Shown here: positions 26,028 to 35,562 of the stretch, in pieces
Layout of the letters: each line of letters opens with the position of its first letter
Position numbering within the stretch: the first letter of the stretch is position 1
Assembly: GCA_002726235.1 (NCBI GenBank)
Contig: PBSN01000004.1
Location: forward strand, 76,570-140,569
From: Nitrospiraceae bacterium
Lineage (GTDB): Bacteria; Nitrospirota; Nitrospiria; Nitrospirales; UBA2166
DNA length: 64,000 nucleotides
Direction of reading: 5' to 3'
Notes under the pieces: model-generated
Seen by the model: the letters and a program-made list of their open reading frames with translations, nothing else
Told to the model about the DNA's origin: nothing
Database searches by the model: none
Translations under genes and position numbers: made by a program

Positions 26028-26171
26028 GCCATGCCTCCCGCGCTGTGTAAAAGTTGTACTAGTAGGTATTACGCTAACAGGCGCGTAAATTTCGAGTCAA
26101 GAGAGGTGGCTCACAAAACGAATTGGGAAAAGCAGTTGGGATGGAATTAGGGCGGGGTTTAGTCATAAAAA

Positions 26172-27401
26172 ATGAGTTCTAAGAGCCATCAGACAACCGA
26201 ACGGGCCAAACTTGGATCACCAGCCATCGACGGCGAATTTTGCAATCTCCCGTTGGTTAAAAAGATGAGCGATGAGATTATGCGCAAGGGCCCGATTGAC
26301 TTTGCGAAGTTCATGGCGATGGCCCTATACGATTCAGCATATGGCTATTATGAGTCGGGTGGCACTCTTGGATGGAAAGGTGATTTTTATACCAGTGAAG
26401 ATCTCCATCCCATTTACGGCGAGATGCTTGGACGGCAGCTGATTGAGGCATCGGAGCTAATTGCCCATAATGGGCCTGTCACAATTGTAGAAATGGGGCC
26501 AGGAAGGGGAACGCTGTGTCGGGACATTCTCACGTTTCTTGGGCGCGAGATCCCCCAAATTCGGTCGAGACTTCGCTATGTGCTGATTGAGCGAAGCGCC
26601 AAGATGCTTGAGCACCAGCGCAATCTGCTGCGGCCTTTCTTGTCGGCGGGTTGGCCAGTATCGTGGTGTAGTGGACTCGCTACCTTCCTTCCGCAAGGAA
26701 TTGAGGGGATTATTTTCTCGAATGAACTTATCGACGCGTTTCCGGTCCACCGCATCATTATTCGCAACGGCCTGCTCAGAGAGTGTTTTGTGTCCTACGA
26801 GCATGACCGATTTGTGGAGTGCGAAGGTGACCCATCCGTTGCGGTTGCGGATTATGTTCGACGTTTCATTTATGAGCAGGGGATTACGCTTGGGGAGGGA
26901 ATGCGCACCGAGGTTAACTTGGACGCTGTTGATTGGATGCAATCAGTTGCTGGGGTGTTGAAGAAGGGTATTGTGATGACGGTTGACTATGGTTATCCTG
27001 CACATGAATTGTACAGTTCTCAACGGTCCCATGGCACCTTGTTGTGCTATGTCCGGCATCGCATTTCAGACAATCCCTATACTGGTGTGGGGCATCAGGA
27101 TATGACTGCTCATGTCAACTTTACTGCGTTGGCGACCGTGGGGCAGGACAGAGGGTTAGATGTGACGGGTTTTACCAATCAGCAAAGTTTTCTTCTTGGA
27201 TTAGGCGTTGCAGAGAAAACCACTGAATCCAATGAGGAATTCATTGCTCGACTGATTCATCCTGAAGGCTTGGGGAGGACACATAAGGTGCTTATTCAGC
27301 ATACTGGAATGCCCCTTCCAGCCCTGTCGGGACTGAAATATCGGCCATTTTTCGATTCGTCTTTATTTGGTGAAGGTGGGGTGCATCATGTTGGTGGGTG
27401 A
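26172..27401 (+). CDS. SAM-dependent methyltransferase, MidA/NDUFAF7 family
   Basis: 409 residues. After a polar leader of ~35 residues comes the family core: KGPIDFAKFMAMALYDSAYGYY, GDFYTSEDLHPIYGEMLGRQL, SAM motif VEMGPGRGTL, the MidA hallmark FSNELIDAFPVH and VDYGYPAHE. In mitochondria NDUFAF7 dimethylates an arginine of the 49-kDa complex I subunit (NuoD equivalent) during assembly. Here the gene overlaps nuoA by 14 nt and heads the nuo cluster, and the target arginine is kept in NuoCD (R243). Complex I methylation is therefore a strong inference. No clear Shine-Dalgarno site or promoter was seen. Confidence 0.9.
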   Translation: MSSKSHQTTERAKLGSPAIDGEFCNLPLVKKMSDEIMRKGPIDFAKFMAMALYDSAYGYYESGGTLGWKGDFYTSEDLHPIYGEMLGRQLIEASELIAHNGPVTIVEMGPGRGTLCRDILTFLGREIPQIRSRLRYVLIERSAKMLEHQRNLLRPFLSAGWPVSWCSGLATFLPQGIEGIIFSNELIDAFPVHRIIIRNGLLRECFVSYEHDRFVECEGDPSVAVADYVRRFIYEQGITLGEGMRTEVNLDAVDWMQSVAGVLKKGIVMTVDYGYPAHELYSSQRSHGTLLCYVRHRISDNPYTGVGHQDMTAHVNFTALATVGQDRGLDVTGFTNQQSFLLGLGVAEKTTESNEEFIARLIHPEGLGRTHKVLIQHTGMPLPALSGLKYRPFFDSSLFGEGGVHHVGG

Positions 27402-27774
27402 AAGCATTCCGGTCAATTACGTACCGATTGCAATTTTTGCCATCATCGCGTTTGTCTTTGGGCTCGTCACGTTGACCGTTGGTCAACTCGTTCGCCCTTC
27501 TCACCCATACCACGCAAAATTAAGCGTGTATGAAAGCGGTGCGACTGTTTTTTCTGATGCACGGGTGAAAATTCCGATGCGCTACTACGTGATCGCAATG
27601 TTGTTTGTGATTTTTGATATCGAAGTGATCTTCTTGTACCCGTGGGCAGTCGTGTATGATACGCTCGGTGTCCTTGGTCTCGTGGAAATGGCTGTTTTTA
27701 TTATGATTTTGCTCGTTGGATATGCGTACGCTTGGAAGAAGGGGGTTTTGGATTGGGACGAACTAGACGGCTGA
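27388..27774 (+). CDS. nuoA: NADH-quinone oxidoreductase subunit A
   Basis: 128 residues with three membrane helices (about 9-31, 66-87, 93-115). Subunit A signatures: [43 protein letters not shown], the conserved charged loop near the quinone channel. The ATG at 27388 follows AAGGTGGGG and lies 14 nt inside the methyltransferase gene; a TTG seven codons earlier is less likely. First of seven nuo genes. Confidence 0.95.
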   Translation: MLVGESIPVNYVPIAIFAIIAFVFGLVTLTVGQLVRPSHPYHAKLSVYESGATVFSDARVKIPMRYYVIAMLFVIFDIEVIFLYPWAVVYDTLGVLGLVEMAVFIMILLVGYAYAWKKGVLDWDELDG

Positions 27775-27787
27775 GGAACTCATCATA

Positions 27788-28267
27788 ATGGGATACCTGA
27801 ATCGACAACTTGACGCCAATATCATCACCACAAACATTGATGCGGTCGTTAACTGGGCGAGAAAGTCGTCACTCTGGCCTATGAGCTTTGGGCTTGCGTG
27901 TTGTGCAATCGAGATGATGGCAGCGGTGTCCTCACGTTACGATATGGATCGGTTTGGTGCGGGTGTGTTTCGTGCGTCCCCTCGGCAGGCAGATCTCATG
28001 ATCGTTGCTGGTACCGTTTGTCGGAAGATGGCCCCAGTTATTCGGCGAATTTACGATCAAATGGCTGAGCCACGATATGTCATCTCTATGGGTTCGTGTG
28101 CGACGTCAGGAAACCACTATAACAGTTACAGTGTTGTCCAGGGGGTGGATCAATTCCTTCCGGTCGATGTCTATGTCCCGGGGTGCCCACCGCGGCCGGA
28201 GGCCCTGTTGGATGGCCTTCTCAAGTTACAACAGAAATTGCAGAAAGAACGCGTGCTGGTGAAATAA
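27788..28267 (+). CDS. nuoB: NADH-quinone oxidoreductase subunit B
   Basis: 159 residues. Holds terminal cluster N2: the tandem cysteines in [11 protein letters not shown], a third in MGSCATSGN and the fourth in [13 protein letters not shown] precedes the ATG by about 8 nt. Residues such as YDMDRFGAG and [17 protein letters not shown] are invariant in the family. Sits at the junction of peripheral arm and quinone site, directly against NuoCD. Confidence 0.97.
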   Translation: MGYLNRQLDANIITTNIDAVVNWARKSSLWPMSFGLACCAIEMMAAVSSRYDMDRFGAGVFRASPRQADLMIVAGTVCRKMAPVIRRIYDQMAEPRYVISMGSCATSGNHYNSYSVVQGVDQFLPVDVYVPGCPPRPEALLDGLLKLQQKLQKERVLVK

Positions 28268-28269
28268 AC

Positions 28270-30036
28270 ATGCATCCCGTTTGTGAAGCCGTCCAGAAGG
28301 TCTTTCCTGAAGTTGTGCTGGGCGTGAGTGTGGACTACCAGACACCTACGATTGAGGTTCATCGAGATGGCCTTATTTCCGTGGCGACATTTCTCAAGGA
28401 AAATAGTGATTTGGACTTTAACCACATCACCGATATTTGTTCCGTCGATTATCCGGAAGACGATGAGCGGTTCGAGGTCGTATATTTTCTGCATTCGTTG
28501 CCACATCGACAACGGGTAGTTATCAAGACTAAGTTGTTGGAAGCCGACCCTTCTGTCGAATCGGTTACTTCGATATGGCGGGGAGCAAACTTTTTGGAAC
28601 GGGAAGTTTATGACCTCATGGGCATTTGCTTTAAGAACCATCCGGGCCTTCGGCGGATCTTGCTTCCCGAGGATTATGATGAAGGGCACCCACTTAGAAA
28701 AGATTTTCCGACGGAAGGAAAAGGATGGCGTTGTTCATTTGACTTCTTTCCCGACCTTAACGAGCAACCGAGGTCCGAGATTGATCATGATGCGGCGGAA
28801 CACGAACGGCAAGTGTTTGTGCGGTCAAATGGGGAAAGTGGTCATCGTGGGGTATCTGGTGGTCTGCAGCGCGAAGAAGAGTTTTTGCTCAATATGGGGC
28901 CGCAGCATCCGGCGACTCATGGCGTTCTGCGAGTTGTGCTTACGCTTGAGGGAGAGCGAATCGCCAAAGCCACCGTTGATGCGGGGTATCTTCACCGTGG
29001 CGTGGAGAAGTTAGCCGAAGGCCTCACCTACGGCCAGATCATACCGCATACCGACCGATTGGATTACGTCTGTGCTATGGCGAACAATTATGCCTATGTT
29101 CGATCGGTTGAGATGCTTCTTGGATTGGCGGTGCCTGATCGCTCAGAATACATTAGGACGATTGTTGCGGAAATGCAGCGGATTATTGGACATCTTTTTT
29201 GGCTCGGAACTCAGGCTCTTGATATTGGCGCGATGACGGTCTTTTTCTGGACTTTCCGTGAGCGCGAAGAATTGTTGGATATGTTCGAGGTGCTTTGTGG
29301 CGCGCGGCTGACGCTGAACTATTTTCGCGTTGGAGGAGTTGATAGAGACTTCAAACCTGACCTTGTGGCACGATTGTCACGCTTTCTCGATGCGTTCCCA
29401 AGCCATATCGATGAATATGACATCCTGTTGGCAAATAATCGAATTTGGCTTGCTCGAACCAAAGACGTTGCCGTGATTTCCGCGGAAGACGCGATCAATT
29501 TTGGCTTAACCGGTCCGGTGATTCGAGGATCAGGTGTTGCATATGATGTGCGAAAATTCAGTCCGTACGGTGCTTATGGGGATGTTGAGTGGGATGTTCC
29601 GGTCGGAAAGTGCGGTGATACCTATGATCGCTATTGGGTTCGGATGGAGGAGATGAGGCAGTGTTGTCGAATCATCCGACAGTGCCTCGATCGACTTCCG
29701 AATGGTCCAATTATGGCTGATGCGCCCGACATTGTTCCGCCACCTAAGGAAAACGTCATGCGGGATATGCAAAGCCATATTCACCATTTTGTTTTGTTCA
29801 CTCACGGGTTTCATCCTCCGGCCGGTGCTGTCTACTGTCCCACCGAGTCGCCAAAAGGTGAACTCGGATTCTATATTGTCAGTGATGGGAGTGCGCGTCC
29901 ATACCGAATGAAAATTCGATCACCTTCGTTTATCCACTTGGGAGCGCTTGATCACATGTCGAGAGGGTACTTAGTATCAGACCTTGTTACTGTGTTTGGA
30001 ACATATGACGTGGTGATGGGAGAGTGTGATCGCTAG
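28270..30036 (+). CDS. nuoCD: NADH-quinone oxidoreductase fused subunits C and D
   Basis: 588 residues. Residues 1-160 are NuoC (REVYDLMGICFKNHP, LRRILLPEDYDEGHPLRKDFP); a ~40-residue charged linker follows; from 205 on is NuoD (LNMGPQHPATHGVLR, YLHRGVEK, NNRIWLART, SPKGELGFY, ending GECDR). The quinone-site His (in PQHP) is kept. R243 in YLHRG corresponds to the human NDUFS2 arginine that NDUFAF7 methylates. The frame is open from 28183, but that part overlaps nuoB; the ATG at 28270, 2 nt after nuoB, is chosen. Confidence 0.95.
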   Translation: MHPVCEAVQKVFPEVVLGVSVDYQTPTIEVHRDGLISVATFLKENSDLDFNHITDICSVDYPEDDERFEVVYFLHSLPHRQRVVIKTKLLEADPSVESVTSIWRGANFLEREVYDLMGICFKNHPGLRRILLPEDYDEGHPLRKDFPTEGKGWRCSFDFFPDLNEQPRSEIDHDAAEHERQVFVRSNGESGHRGVSGGLQREEEFLLNMGPQHPATHGVLRVVLTLEGERIAKATVDAGYLHRGVEKLAEGLTYGQIIPHTDRLDYVCAMANNYAYVRSVEMLLGLAVPDRSEYIRTIVAEMQRIIGHLFWLGTQALDIGAMTVFFWTFREREELLDMFEVLCGARLTLNYFRVGGVDRDFKPDLVARLSRFLDAFPSHIDEYDILLANNRIWLARTKDVAVISAEDAINFGLTGPVIRGSGVAYDVRKFSPYGAYGDVEWDVPVGKCGDTYDRYWVRMEEMRQCCRIIRQCLDRLPNGPIMADAPDIVPPPKENVMRDMQSHIHHFVLFTHGFHPPAGAVYCPTESPKGELGFYIVSDGSARPYRMKIRSPSFIHLGALDHMSRGYLVSDLVTVFGTYDVVMGECDR

Positions 30037-30048
30037 ACGGATGTTGGT

Positions 30049-31884
30049 ATGTTCTCCGCTGAAGCAAAAAAACAGATTTCCACCATTCTGAAACGTTATC
30101 CGATCAAAGCGTCTGCCCTTCTTCCACTACTGAATCTTGCTCAAGAGGAAGAGGGTTCGGTGTCTGAGGACAGTATGCGTGAGATTGCCAAGTTGCTTGA
30201 TCTCACGCCTCCCAAGGTGTACGAGGTTGCCACCTTTTACACAATGTTGAATCTTAAACCGATTGGCCGGTTCCATCTTCAGGTGTGCAAATCCTTGATG
30301 TGTGCTCTGGGAGGATCGGAGACATTGCTCCAGTGGATTTATAAGGAATTAGGGATTAAACCCGGTGAAACTACGCAAGACGGCATGTTTACCCTGAGCA
30401 CGGTTGAGTGTCTCGCTTCGTGTGGAACGGCACCGATGATGCAGGTGAATAATGATTACTTCGAACGCCTGACACACGAAAAGGTTCGTCAGATTTTTGA
30501 GGATCTTCGGACCGCCGGGAAATGCTTGCTTGCAACTGGACCCTTTCGGTGGCCAGAACCAGTTGGATTAATGACGGCATTTGAGAGAGTCCTGCTGAAG
30601 AATATGGATATGCCAGGCTATTCTGGATCATTGAAGGACTATGAAGGAGCTGGTGGCTATAAGGCTATTCAGGCTGTCCTTGGGAAGATGAAGCCAGGCG
30701 ATCTCATTGATATCGTCAAACGATCTGGTTTGCGTGGGCGCGGAGGAGCAGGGTTTCCAACAGGCGTCAAATGGGGGTTTATTCCGAAAGACTCTCCGGG
30801 ATCGAAATATTTGTGTTGTAACGCTGATGAGAGTGAGCCTGGAACGTTTAAAGACCGCCAGCTTATAGAACGTGATCCTCACCAAATGCTTGAGGGCGTT
30901 ATTCTTGGGTGTTATGCGATAGGGGCAAAGGTCAGCTACATCTATATTCGTGGTGAGTTTATTCTTGGGGCAAAGATTCTGGAGAAGGCGCTTGCCGAGG
31001 CCTACAAAGCAGGATATTTGGGTATGAATATCTTGGGTTCCGGCTTCGATCTTGATGTGTATGTCCATCGAGGGGCGGGAGCCTACATCTGTGGCGAGGA
31101 AACTGCCTTGCTGGAATCTCTTGAAGGTAAGCGAGGAAAACCACGAACCAAACCGCCTTTTCCGGCAATCTCTGGACTGTATGGAAAGCCGACGGTCATT
31201 AATAATGTCGAGACCCTGTCAAACATCCCACATATTGTAAATCGAGGGCCGGAGTGGTTTATGTCCATCGGTTCACCGCCGAAGAGTCCAGGGACAAGGA
31301 TATTTTCTCTCAGTGGGCATATAGCACGGCCTGGAAATTATGAAGTTCCCATGGGGATTACCATACGGGAGATGCTTGAAGACTGTGGGGGAGGAATGCG
31401 AGATGGGAAGAAACTCAAAGCCATTATCCCTGGAGGGGCCTCCGCTGCTTTCCTGACCGAGAAACACCTCGATGCCAAACTAGATTTCGAGGGGATTGCC
31501 AACGCAGAATCAATGCTGGGATCAGGCGCGATCACCTTTATGAATGAAGATACATGTATGGTGTGGGCGGCAGAGCGACTCCTAGAGTTTTTTCACCACG
31601 AATCATGTGGCAAGTGTACTCCATGTCGTGAAGGGAGCATGTGGTTGCTTCAAATCCTTCATCGAATAGAGTCAGGGCAGGGAAGAAATGAAGATCTTGA
31701 TCTTCTGTCAAGGTTATGCGGCAATATTACAGGACAAACCGTTTGTGCCTTTGGCGATGCTGAAATTGCGCCGATTATCAGTACGCTCAAACATTTTCGA
31801 CATGAATATGAGGCGCATATTCGAGATGGACATTGTCCGTATCGCAGTAAACACGTAGCATTGGTCGGTATCGGAACCTCGTAG
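30049..31884 (+). CDS. nuoEF: NADH-quinone oxidoreductase fused subunits E and F
   Basis: 611 residues. Residues 1-155 are NuoE, thioredoxin-like, with the N1a 2Fe-2S cysteines in VCKSLMC and ECLASC. Residues ~170-611 are NuoF: the FMN/NADH loop GRGGAGFPTG, CNADESEPGTFKDR, the ICGEETALLESLEG segment, and N3 4Fe-4S cysteines in ESCGKCTPCREG plus a later GQTVCAFG. Joining E and F in one chain ties the NADH entry module together. No frameshift joins them; the fusion reads straight through. Confidence 0.95.
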   Translation: MFSAEAKKQISTILKRYPIKASALLPLLNLAQEEEGSVSEDSMREIAKLLDLTPPKVYEVATFYTMLNLKPIGRFHLQVCKSLMCALGGSETLLQWIYKELGIKPGETTQDGMFTLSTVECLASCGTAPMMQVNNDYFERLTHEKVRQIFEDLRTAGKCLLATGPFRWPEPVGLMTAFERVLLKNMDMPGYSGSLKDYEGAGGYKAIQAVLGKMKPGDLIDIVKRSGLRGRGGAGFPTGVKWGFIPKDSPGSKYLCCNADESEPGTFKDRQLIERDPHQMLEGVILGCYAIGAKVSYIYIRGEFILGAKILEKALAEAYKAGYLGMNILGSGFDLDVYVHRGAGAYICGEETALLESLEGKRGKPRTKPPFPAISGLYGKPTVINNVETLSNIPHIVNRGPEWFMSIGSPPKSPGTRIFSLSGHIARPGNYEVPMGITIREMLEDCGGGMRDGKKLKAIIPGGASAAFLTEKHLDAKLDFEGIANAESMLGSGAITFMNEDTCMVWAAERLLEFFHHESCGKCTPCREGSMWLLQILHRIESGQGRNEDLDLLSRLCGNITGQTVCAFGDAEIAPIISTLKHFRHEYEAHIRDGHCPYRSKHVALVGIGTS

Positions 31885-31899
31885 GGACTCTAACCCAAT

Positions 31900-34563
31900 A
31901 TGGAACACGTAAAGCTCACAATTGATAATCGCGAAGTCGAAGTTGAGCAGGGTACGCTTGTCATTGAAGCTGCCCGCGAGCTTGGTATCGATATTCCCCA
32001 TTTCTGCTATCACCCTAAGCTTGGGTATGATGCGAATTGCCGGATGTGTCATGTCGAGATCGAGAAAAGTCCAAAACTTCAGGCTTCTTGCAGTGTTCCT
32101 GTCACCGATGGCATGGTTGTTCATACTGATACCGCGCGTGTGAACGAATCACACAAATCTGTGCTTGAATTTATTCTCGCGAATCATCCGCTTGACTGCC
32201 CAGTCTGTGATCAGGGAGGACGTTGTGATCTACAAGATTACTCCCATCGATACACTCCGACGGTCAGCCGTTTTGAAGACGTGAAGCGGGTATTTGATAA
32301 AGAATATTTTGGTCCGGTTATTGAAAAACAGATGAACCGTTGTGTGTCTTGTATGCGCTGTGTGCGGTATTGCGACAATGTCATTGATGCTAAAGCGTTG
32401 GCGTCCACTGGACGTGGGTCGTCGAGTGAGATCAAACACTTCGGATCCCATCAGTTGGATTGTGAATTTTGTGGAGGATGTGTGCAGATCTGTCCCGTTG
32501 GGGCGTTTACCAATCGCGTGTCCATGTTCGATTATCGGCCATGGATGTTGAAACGTACGGACACGACGTGTGGCTATTGCGGCGATGGTTGTCAACTGAC
32601 GTTTCAGACGCGAGATCAGCAATCTGCAGCCAACACCATTATTGAAGTTCAGTCATTCCACGGTACTGGCCGCAATAATGGTGACCTATGTGCTCGGGGT
32701 TATTTTGGATTTGGTTTTGCCAATCACGAAGCGCGCCTCACCCATCCATTGATTAAACGTGACGGCACTCATGTCCAGGTTACTTGGGAAGAGGCATTGG
32801 AGTACGCGGCAGAGAGGCTTGTAGCAATCAAAGAACAACATGGTTCTGATGCGGTCGCTGGTTTGGCATCAGCACGGCTTACGAACGAAGATCTGTATGT
32901 GTTCCAAAAATTCATGCGCATGTCAATTGGGACGAATCAGGTTGATTCTTCCGTTCGCTATGGCCACATTAATGCTGCGATGGCCATGGGGATAGTCCAG
33001 GGGACCACGCGCTGGACGGTCACCTATGAAGATATTGTTAAGGCTCATACGATTTTGCTGTTGGGAACAAAGATCACGGACACGAATCCCATCGTTGGGC
33101 TCAAAGTGAAGGAAGCCGTCAAGAAGGGTGGAGCTCAGTTGATTACCGTTGAGTCGACGGTGCCGGTTATTCAAACCATAAGCAATATTACAAATCTGGC
33201 TTCGCTTCATCTGCAAGCCGATCCCATCGCCTATGGGGCTGTGGTCCAGGGGCTAGTCAATACCGTTCTTGATGATGGGTTGGTTAATGCAGAGATTCAA
33301 ATCCGCTATCCGCAGTACATCGAACGATTGAAGCAAGCTACCACGGCATTGTCTTTGCGCGATTGTGCACAGGTTTCAGGGGTATCTGCTGCTCAGATCA
33401 AAGTAGCAGCCAAGGTGTTTGCCGAATCCCCTAAATGTATTGTGCTTATGGGTCAGGGAGTGCTTCGCTCGCCGGGAGCGTTTGAGACCACTCTTAATGT
33501 CTTTGACCTTCTCCTTCTCACCGGGAAGCTTGACCAAGAAGGATCTGGTTTGGCCGTCCTGACCGAAGAAAATAATGAGCAGGGTGCACTTGAGATGGGG
33601 GTCGTTCCAGAGTATCTTCCTGGGCCTTCCGACCGGATGAGCGACACAGCAAAGCAAGTGATTCAAACACAGTGGGGTGTTGAACCAGCAACTGGCCTTG
33701 GGTTAAGGCTTCCAGAGATTATTGAAGCTGCTCGAGATGGCAGTGTCAAAGCAATGTATATCGTAGGCGAAAACCCAATTGAAAGCTTGCCGCCGTCGGT
33801 CAAGGTTCGAGATGCGCTCAATCATCTGGATCTTCTTATCTGCCACGAATTGTTTATGACTGAAACTGCAAAATGTGCGGATATCATATTCCCTGCGTGC
33901 AGTTATGCCGAAAAAGATGGAACTTTTACCAATTCCGAAGGTGTCGTTCAAAAAGTGTGCCGTGCTTTAGATCCGATCGGTGAGAGTCATCCGGATTGGG
34001 AAATACTCGTTCAGGTCTCGAATTTTATGAACGTTTCGATGGAATATGGGTCAGTAAAAGATGTTCAAGATGAAATCAGCAGGGTTCAATCTTCGGCGCG
34101 AAAGACTGCGAAGCTAGACCGGAAGGTTCTTGATCGGTATATCGAATGTGAAACCTCAAACCCTAGGGTCGATTCTCGATATGTGGTCGAAAAACCCAAG
34201 CCACGCGATGGTCGACCACTAATTCTAACGGTTGGCCAAAGTCTTTTCCATTCCGGTAAAATGTCAACATTTGCCAGTGGGTTAAAGGCAATACAGACTG
34301 TAGGTGCTCTTATGATGCATCCTGATGATGGGGAGAAATATGGTGTGATGGATGGGAGTTTGGTGAAGATGGAGTCCGAGCATGGTGAAGCCGTCATTCC
34401 GGTTAAGTTTAATGAACGATACCCACAGGGGACGGTCTTTTTCCCTGAACATTTTAGTGGAGCTATTGGAGCGGTATTATCAATGACGATTGATTCCACA
34501 ACAAACGCGCCGTATTTTGGTTCCGCTTATGTATCAATCGCACCATCTGTTTCCGGGGCATAA
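31900..34563 (+). CDS. nuoG: NADH-quinone oxidoreductase subunit G
   Basis: 887 residues. N-terminal 2Fe-2S domain (CYHPKLGYDANCRMC, C65-like SC), then the N5 cluster HPLDCPVCDQGGRC with its histidine ligand, N4 (CVSCMRCVRYC ... CEFCGGCVQICP), then a CGYCGDGC...C set that matches the off-path N7 cluster, then a molybdopterin-oxidoreductase-like C-terminal body without evidence of a bound cofactor. Last third contains a molydop-binding-like fold (SLFHSGKMS). Starts 15 nt after nuoEF. Confidence 0.95.
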   Translation: MEHVKLTIDNREVEVEQGTLVIEAARELGIDIPHFCYHPKLGYDANCRMCHVEIEKSPKLQASCSVPVTDGMVVHTDTARVNESHKSVLEFILANHPLDCPVCDQGGRCDLQDYSHRYTPTVSRFEDVKRVFDKEYFGPVIEKQMNRCVSCMRCVRYCDNVIDAKALASTGRGSSSEIKHFGSHQLDCEFCGGCVQICPVGAFTNRVSMFDYRPWMLKRTDTTCGYCGDGCQLTFQTRDQQSAANTIIEVQSFHGTGRNNGDLCARGYFGFGFANHEARLTHPLIKRDGTHVQVTWEEALEYAAERLVAIKEQHGSDAVAGLASARLTNEDLYVFQKFMRMSIGTNQVDSSVRYGHINAAMAMGIVQGTTRWTVTYEDIVKAHTILLLGTKITDTNPIVGLKVKEAVKKGGAQLITVESTVPVIQTISNITNLASLHLQADPIAYGAVVQGLVNTVLDDGLVNAEIQIRYPQYIERLKQATTALSLRDCAQVSGVSAAQIKVAAKVFAESPKCIVLMGQGVLRSPGAFETTLNVFDLLLLTGKLDQEGSGLAVLTEENNEQGALEMGVVPEYLPGPSDRMSDTAKQVIQTQWGVEPATGLGLRLPEIIEAARDGSVKAMYIVGENPIESLPPSVKVRDALNHLDLLICHELFMTETAKCADIIFPACSYAEKDGTFTNSEGVVQKVCRALDPIGESHPDWEILVQVSNFMNVSMEYGSVKDVQDEISRVQSSARKTAKLDRKVLDRYIECETSNPRVDSRYVVEKPKPRDGRPLILTVGQSLFHSGKMSTFASGLKAIQTVGALMMHPDDGEKYGVMDGSLVKMESEHGEAVIPVKFNERYPQGTVFFPEHFSGAIGAVLSMTIDSTTNAPYFGSAYVSIAPSVSGA

Positions 34564-34566
34564 CCA

Positions 34567-35562
34567 ATGGATGTGATAGTCACGCTTGCCATTATTCTCT
34601 TGCAGGTTGCTCTTGTCATGGCCATCATTCTTCTGAATGTGGCCTATCTTACCTACGCAGAGCGAAAGATTCTTGGATTTATGCAGGATCGTCTCGGACC
34701 CATGGAGGTTGGTCCATACGGGTTGCTTCAGCCGATTGCAGACGGCATCAAACTGTTTTTTAAAGAAGACATTATTCCTGCTGGGGCGAACAAAGTTATT
34801 TTTACGCTTGCCCCAATTTTGGCTTTTGTTCCCGCAATGATTGGTTTCGCCGTGGTGCCGTTTGGGGCTGGAGAAAAACCATGGATCATCAGCGATATCA
34901 ACGTTGGCATTCTCTATGTTCTGGCAGTGACGTCGATTGGCGCCTATGGCATTATCCTTGGAGGATGGGCGTCCAATAGCAAATACTCCCTCCTCGGGGG
35001 CTTGCGTGCGGCAGCACAGGTTATTAGCTATGAGTTGAATATTGGACTCGCGATCGTAGGGGTGTTGTTGCTCTCAGGATCGTTAAGTCTGGTGGAAATC
35101 ACTGAAGCTCAAGCGGGTGGATTCTGGCATTGGTACGTTTTCCCTCAGTTCGTTGCCTTTGTGATCTATAGCATTGCTGCGGTTGCCGAAACGAATCGCC
35201 TTCCCTTCGATCTTCCCGAAGCGGAGAGTGAACTAGTTGCCGGGTTTTTCACTGAATACAGCGGGATGCGATTTTCATTTTTCTTTATGGCGGAATACGC
35301 CAACATGATTCTTGTCTCCTGCATTGCCGCCATTCTGTTTCTCGGAGGATACAATGCGCCATTTCCATTTCTGGATTTCGTTCCGCCGGTCATATGGTTT
35401 ACGCTAAAAGTCTACTTCTTCTTGTTTCTTTTCATCTGGATACGCGCAACGGTGCCTCGACTTCGGTACGATCAGTTAATGCGACTTGGGTGGAAGGTTA
35501 TGTTGCCCATCGCATTAGCGAATATTATGCTCACGGCAGTGATTGTGTACGTGGTGGAGTAG
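34567..35562 (+). CDS. nuoH: NADH-quinone oxidoreductase subunit H
   Basis: 331 residues, about eight membrane helices. TYAERKILGFMQDRLGPMEVGPYGLLQPIADGIKLFFKED is the classic subunit-1 opening; AETNRLPFDLPEAESELVAGF and EYSGMRF form the charged quinone-channel loop. It links the peripheral arm to the proton pumps. Four nt after nuoG; its stop overlaps the nuoI start codon by one base. Confidence 0.97.
   Translation: MDVIVTLAIILLQVALVMAIILLNVAYLTYAERKILGFMQDRLGPMEVGPYGLLQPIADGIKLFFKEDIIPAGANKVIFTLAPILAFVPAMIGFAVVPFGAGEKPWIISDINVGILYVLAVTSIGAYGIILGGWASNSKYSLLGGLRAAAQVISYELNIGLAIVGVLLLSGSLSLVEITEAQAGGFWHWYVFPQFVAFVIYSIAAVAETNRLPFDLPEAESELVAGFFTEYSGMRFSFFFMAEYANMILVSCIAAILFLGGYNAPFPFLDFVPPVIWFTLKVYFFLFLFIWIRATVPRLRYDQLMRLGWKVMLPIALANIMLTAVIVYVVE

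Noticed and set aside
28183-28269. Upstream extension of nuoCD
   Set aside because: Overlaps nuoB and has no NuoC similarity; the ATG at 28270 is natural.
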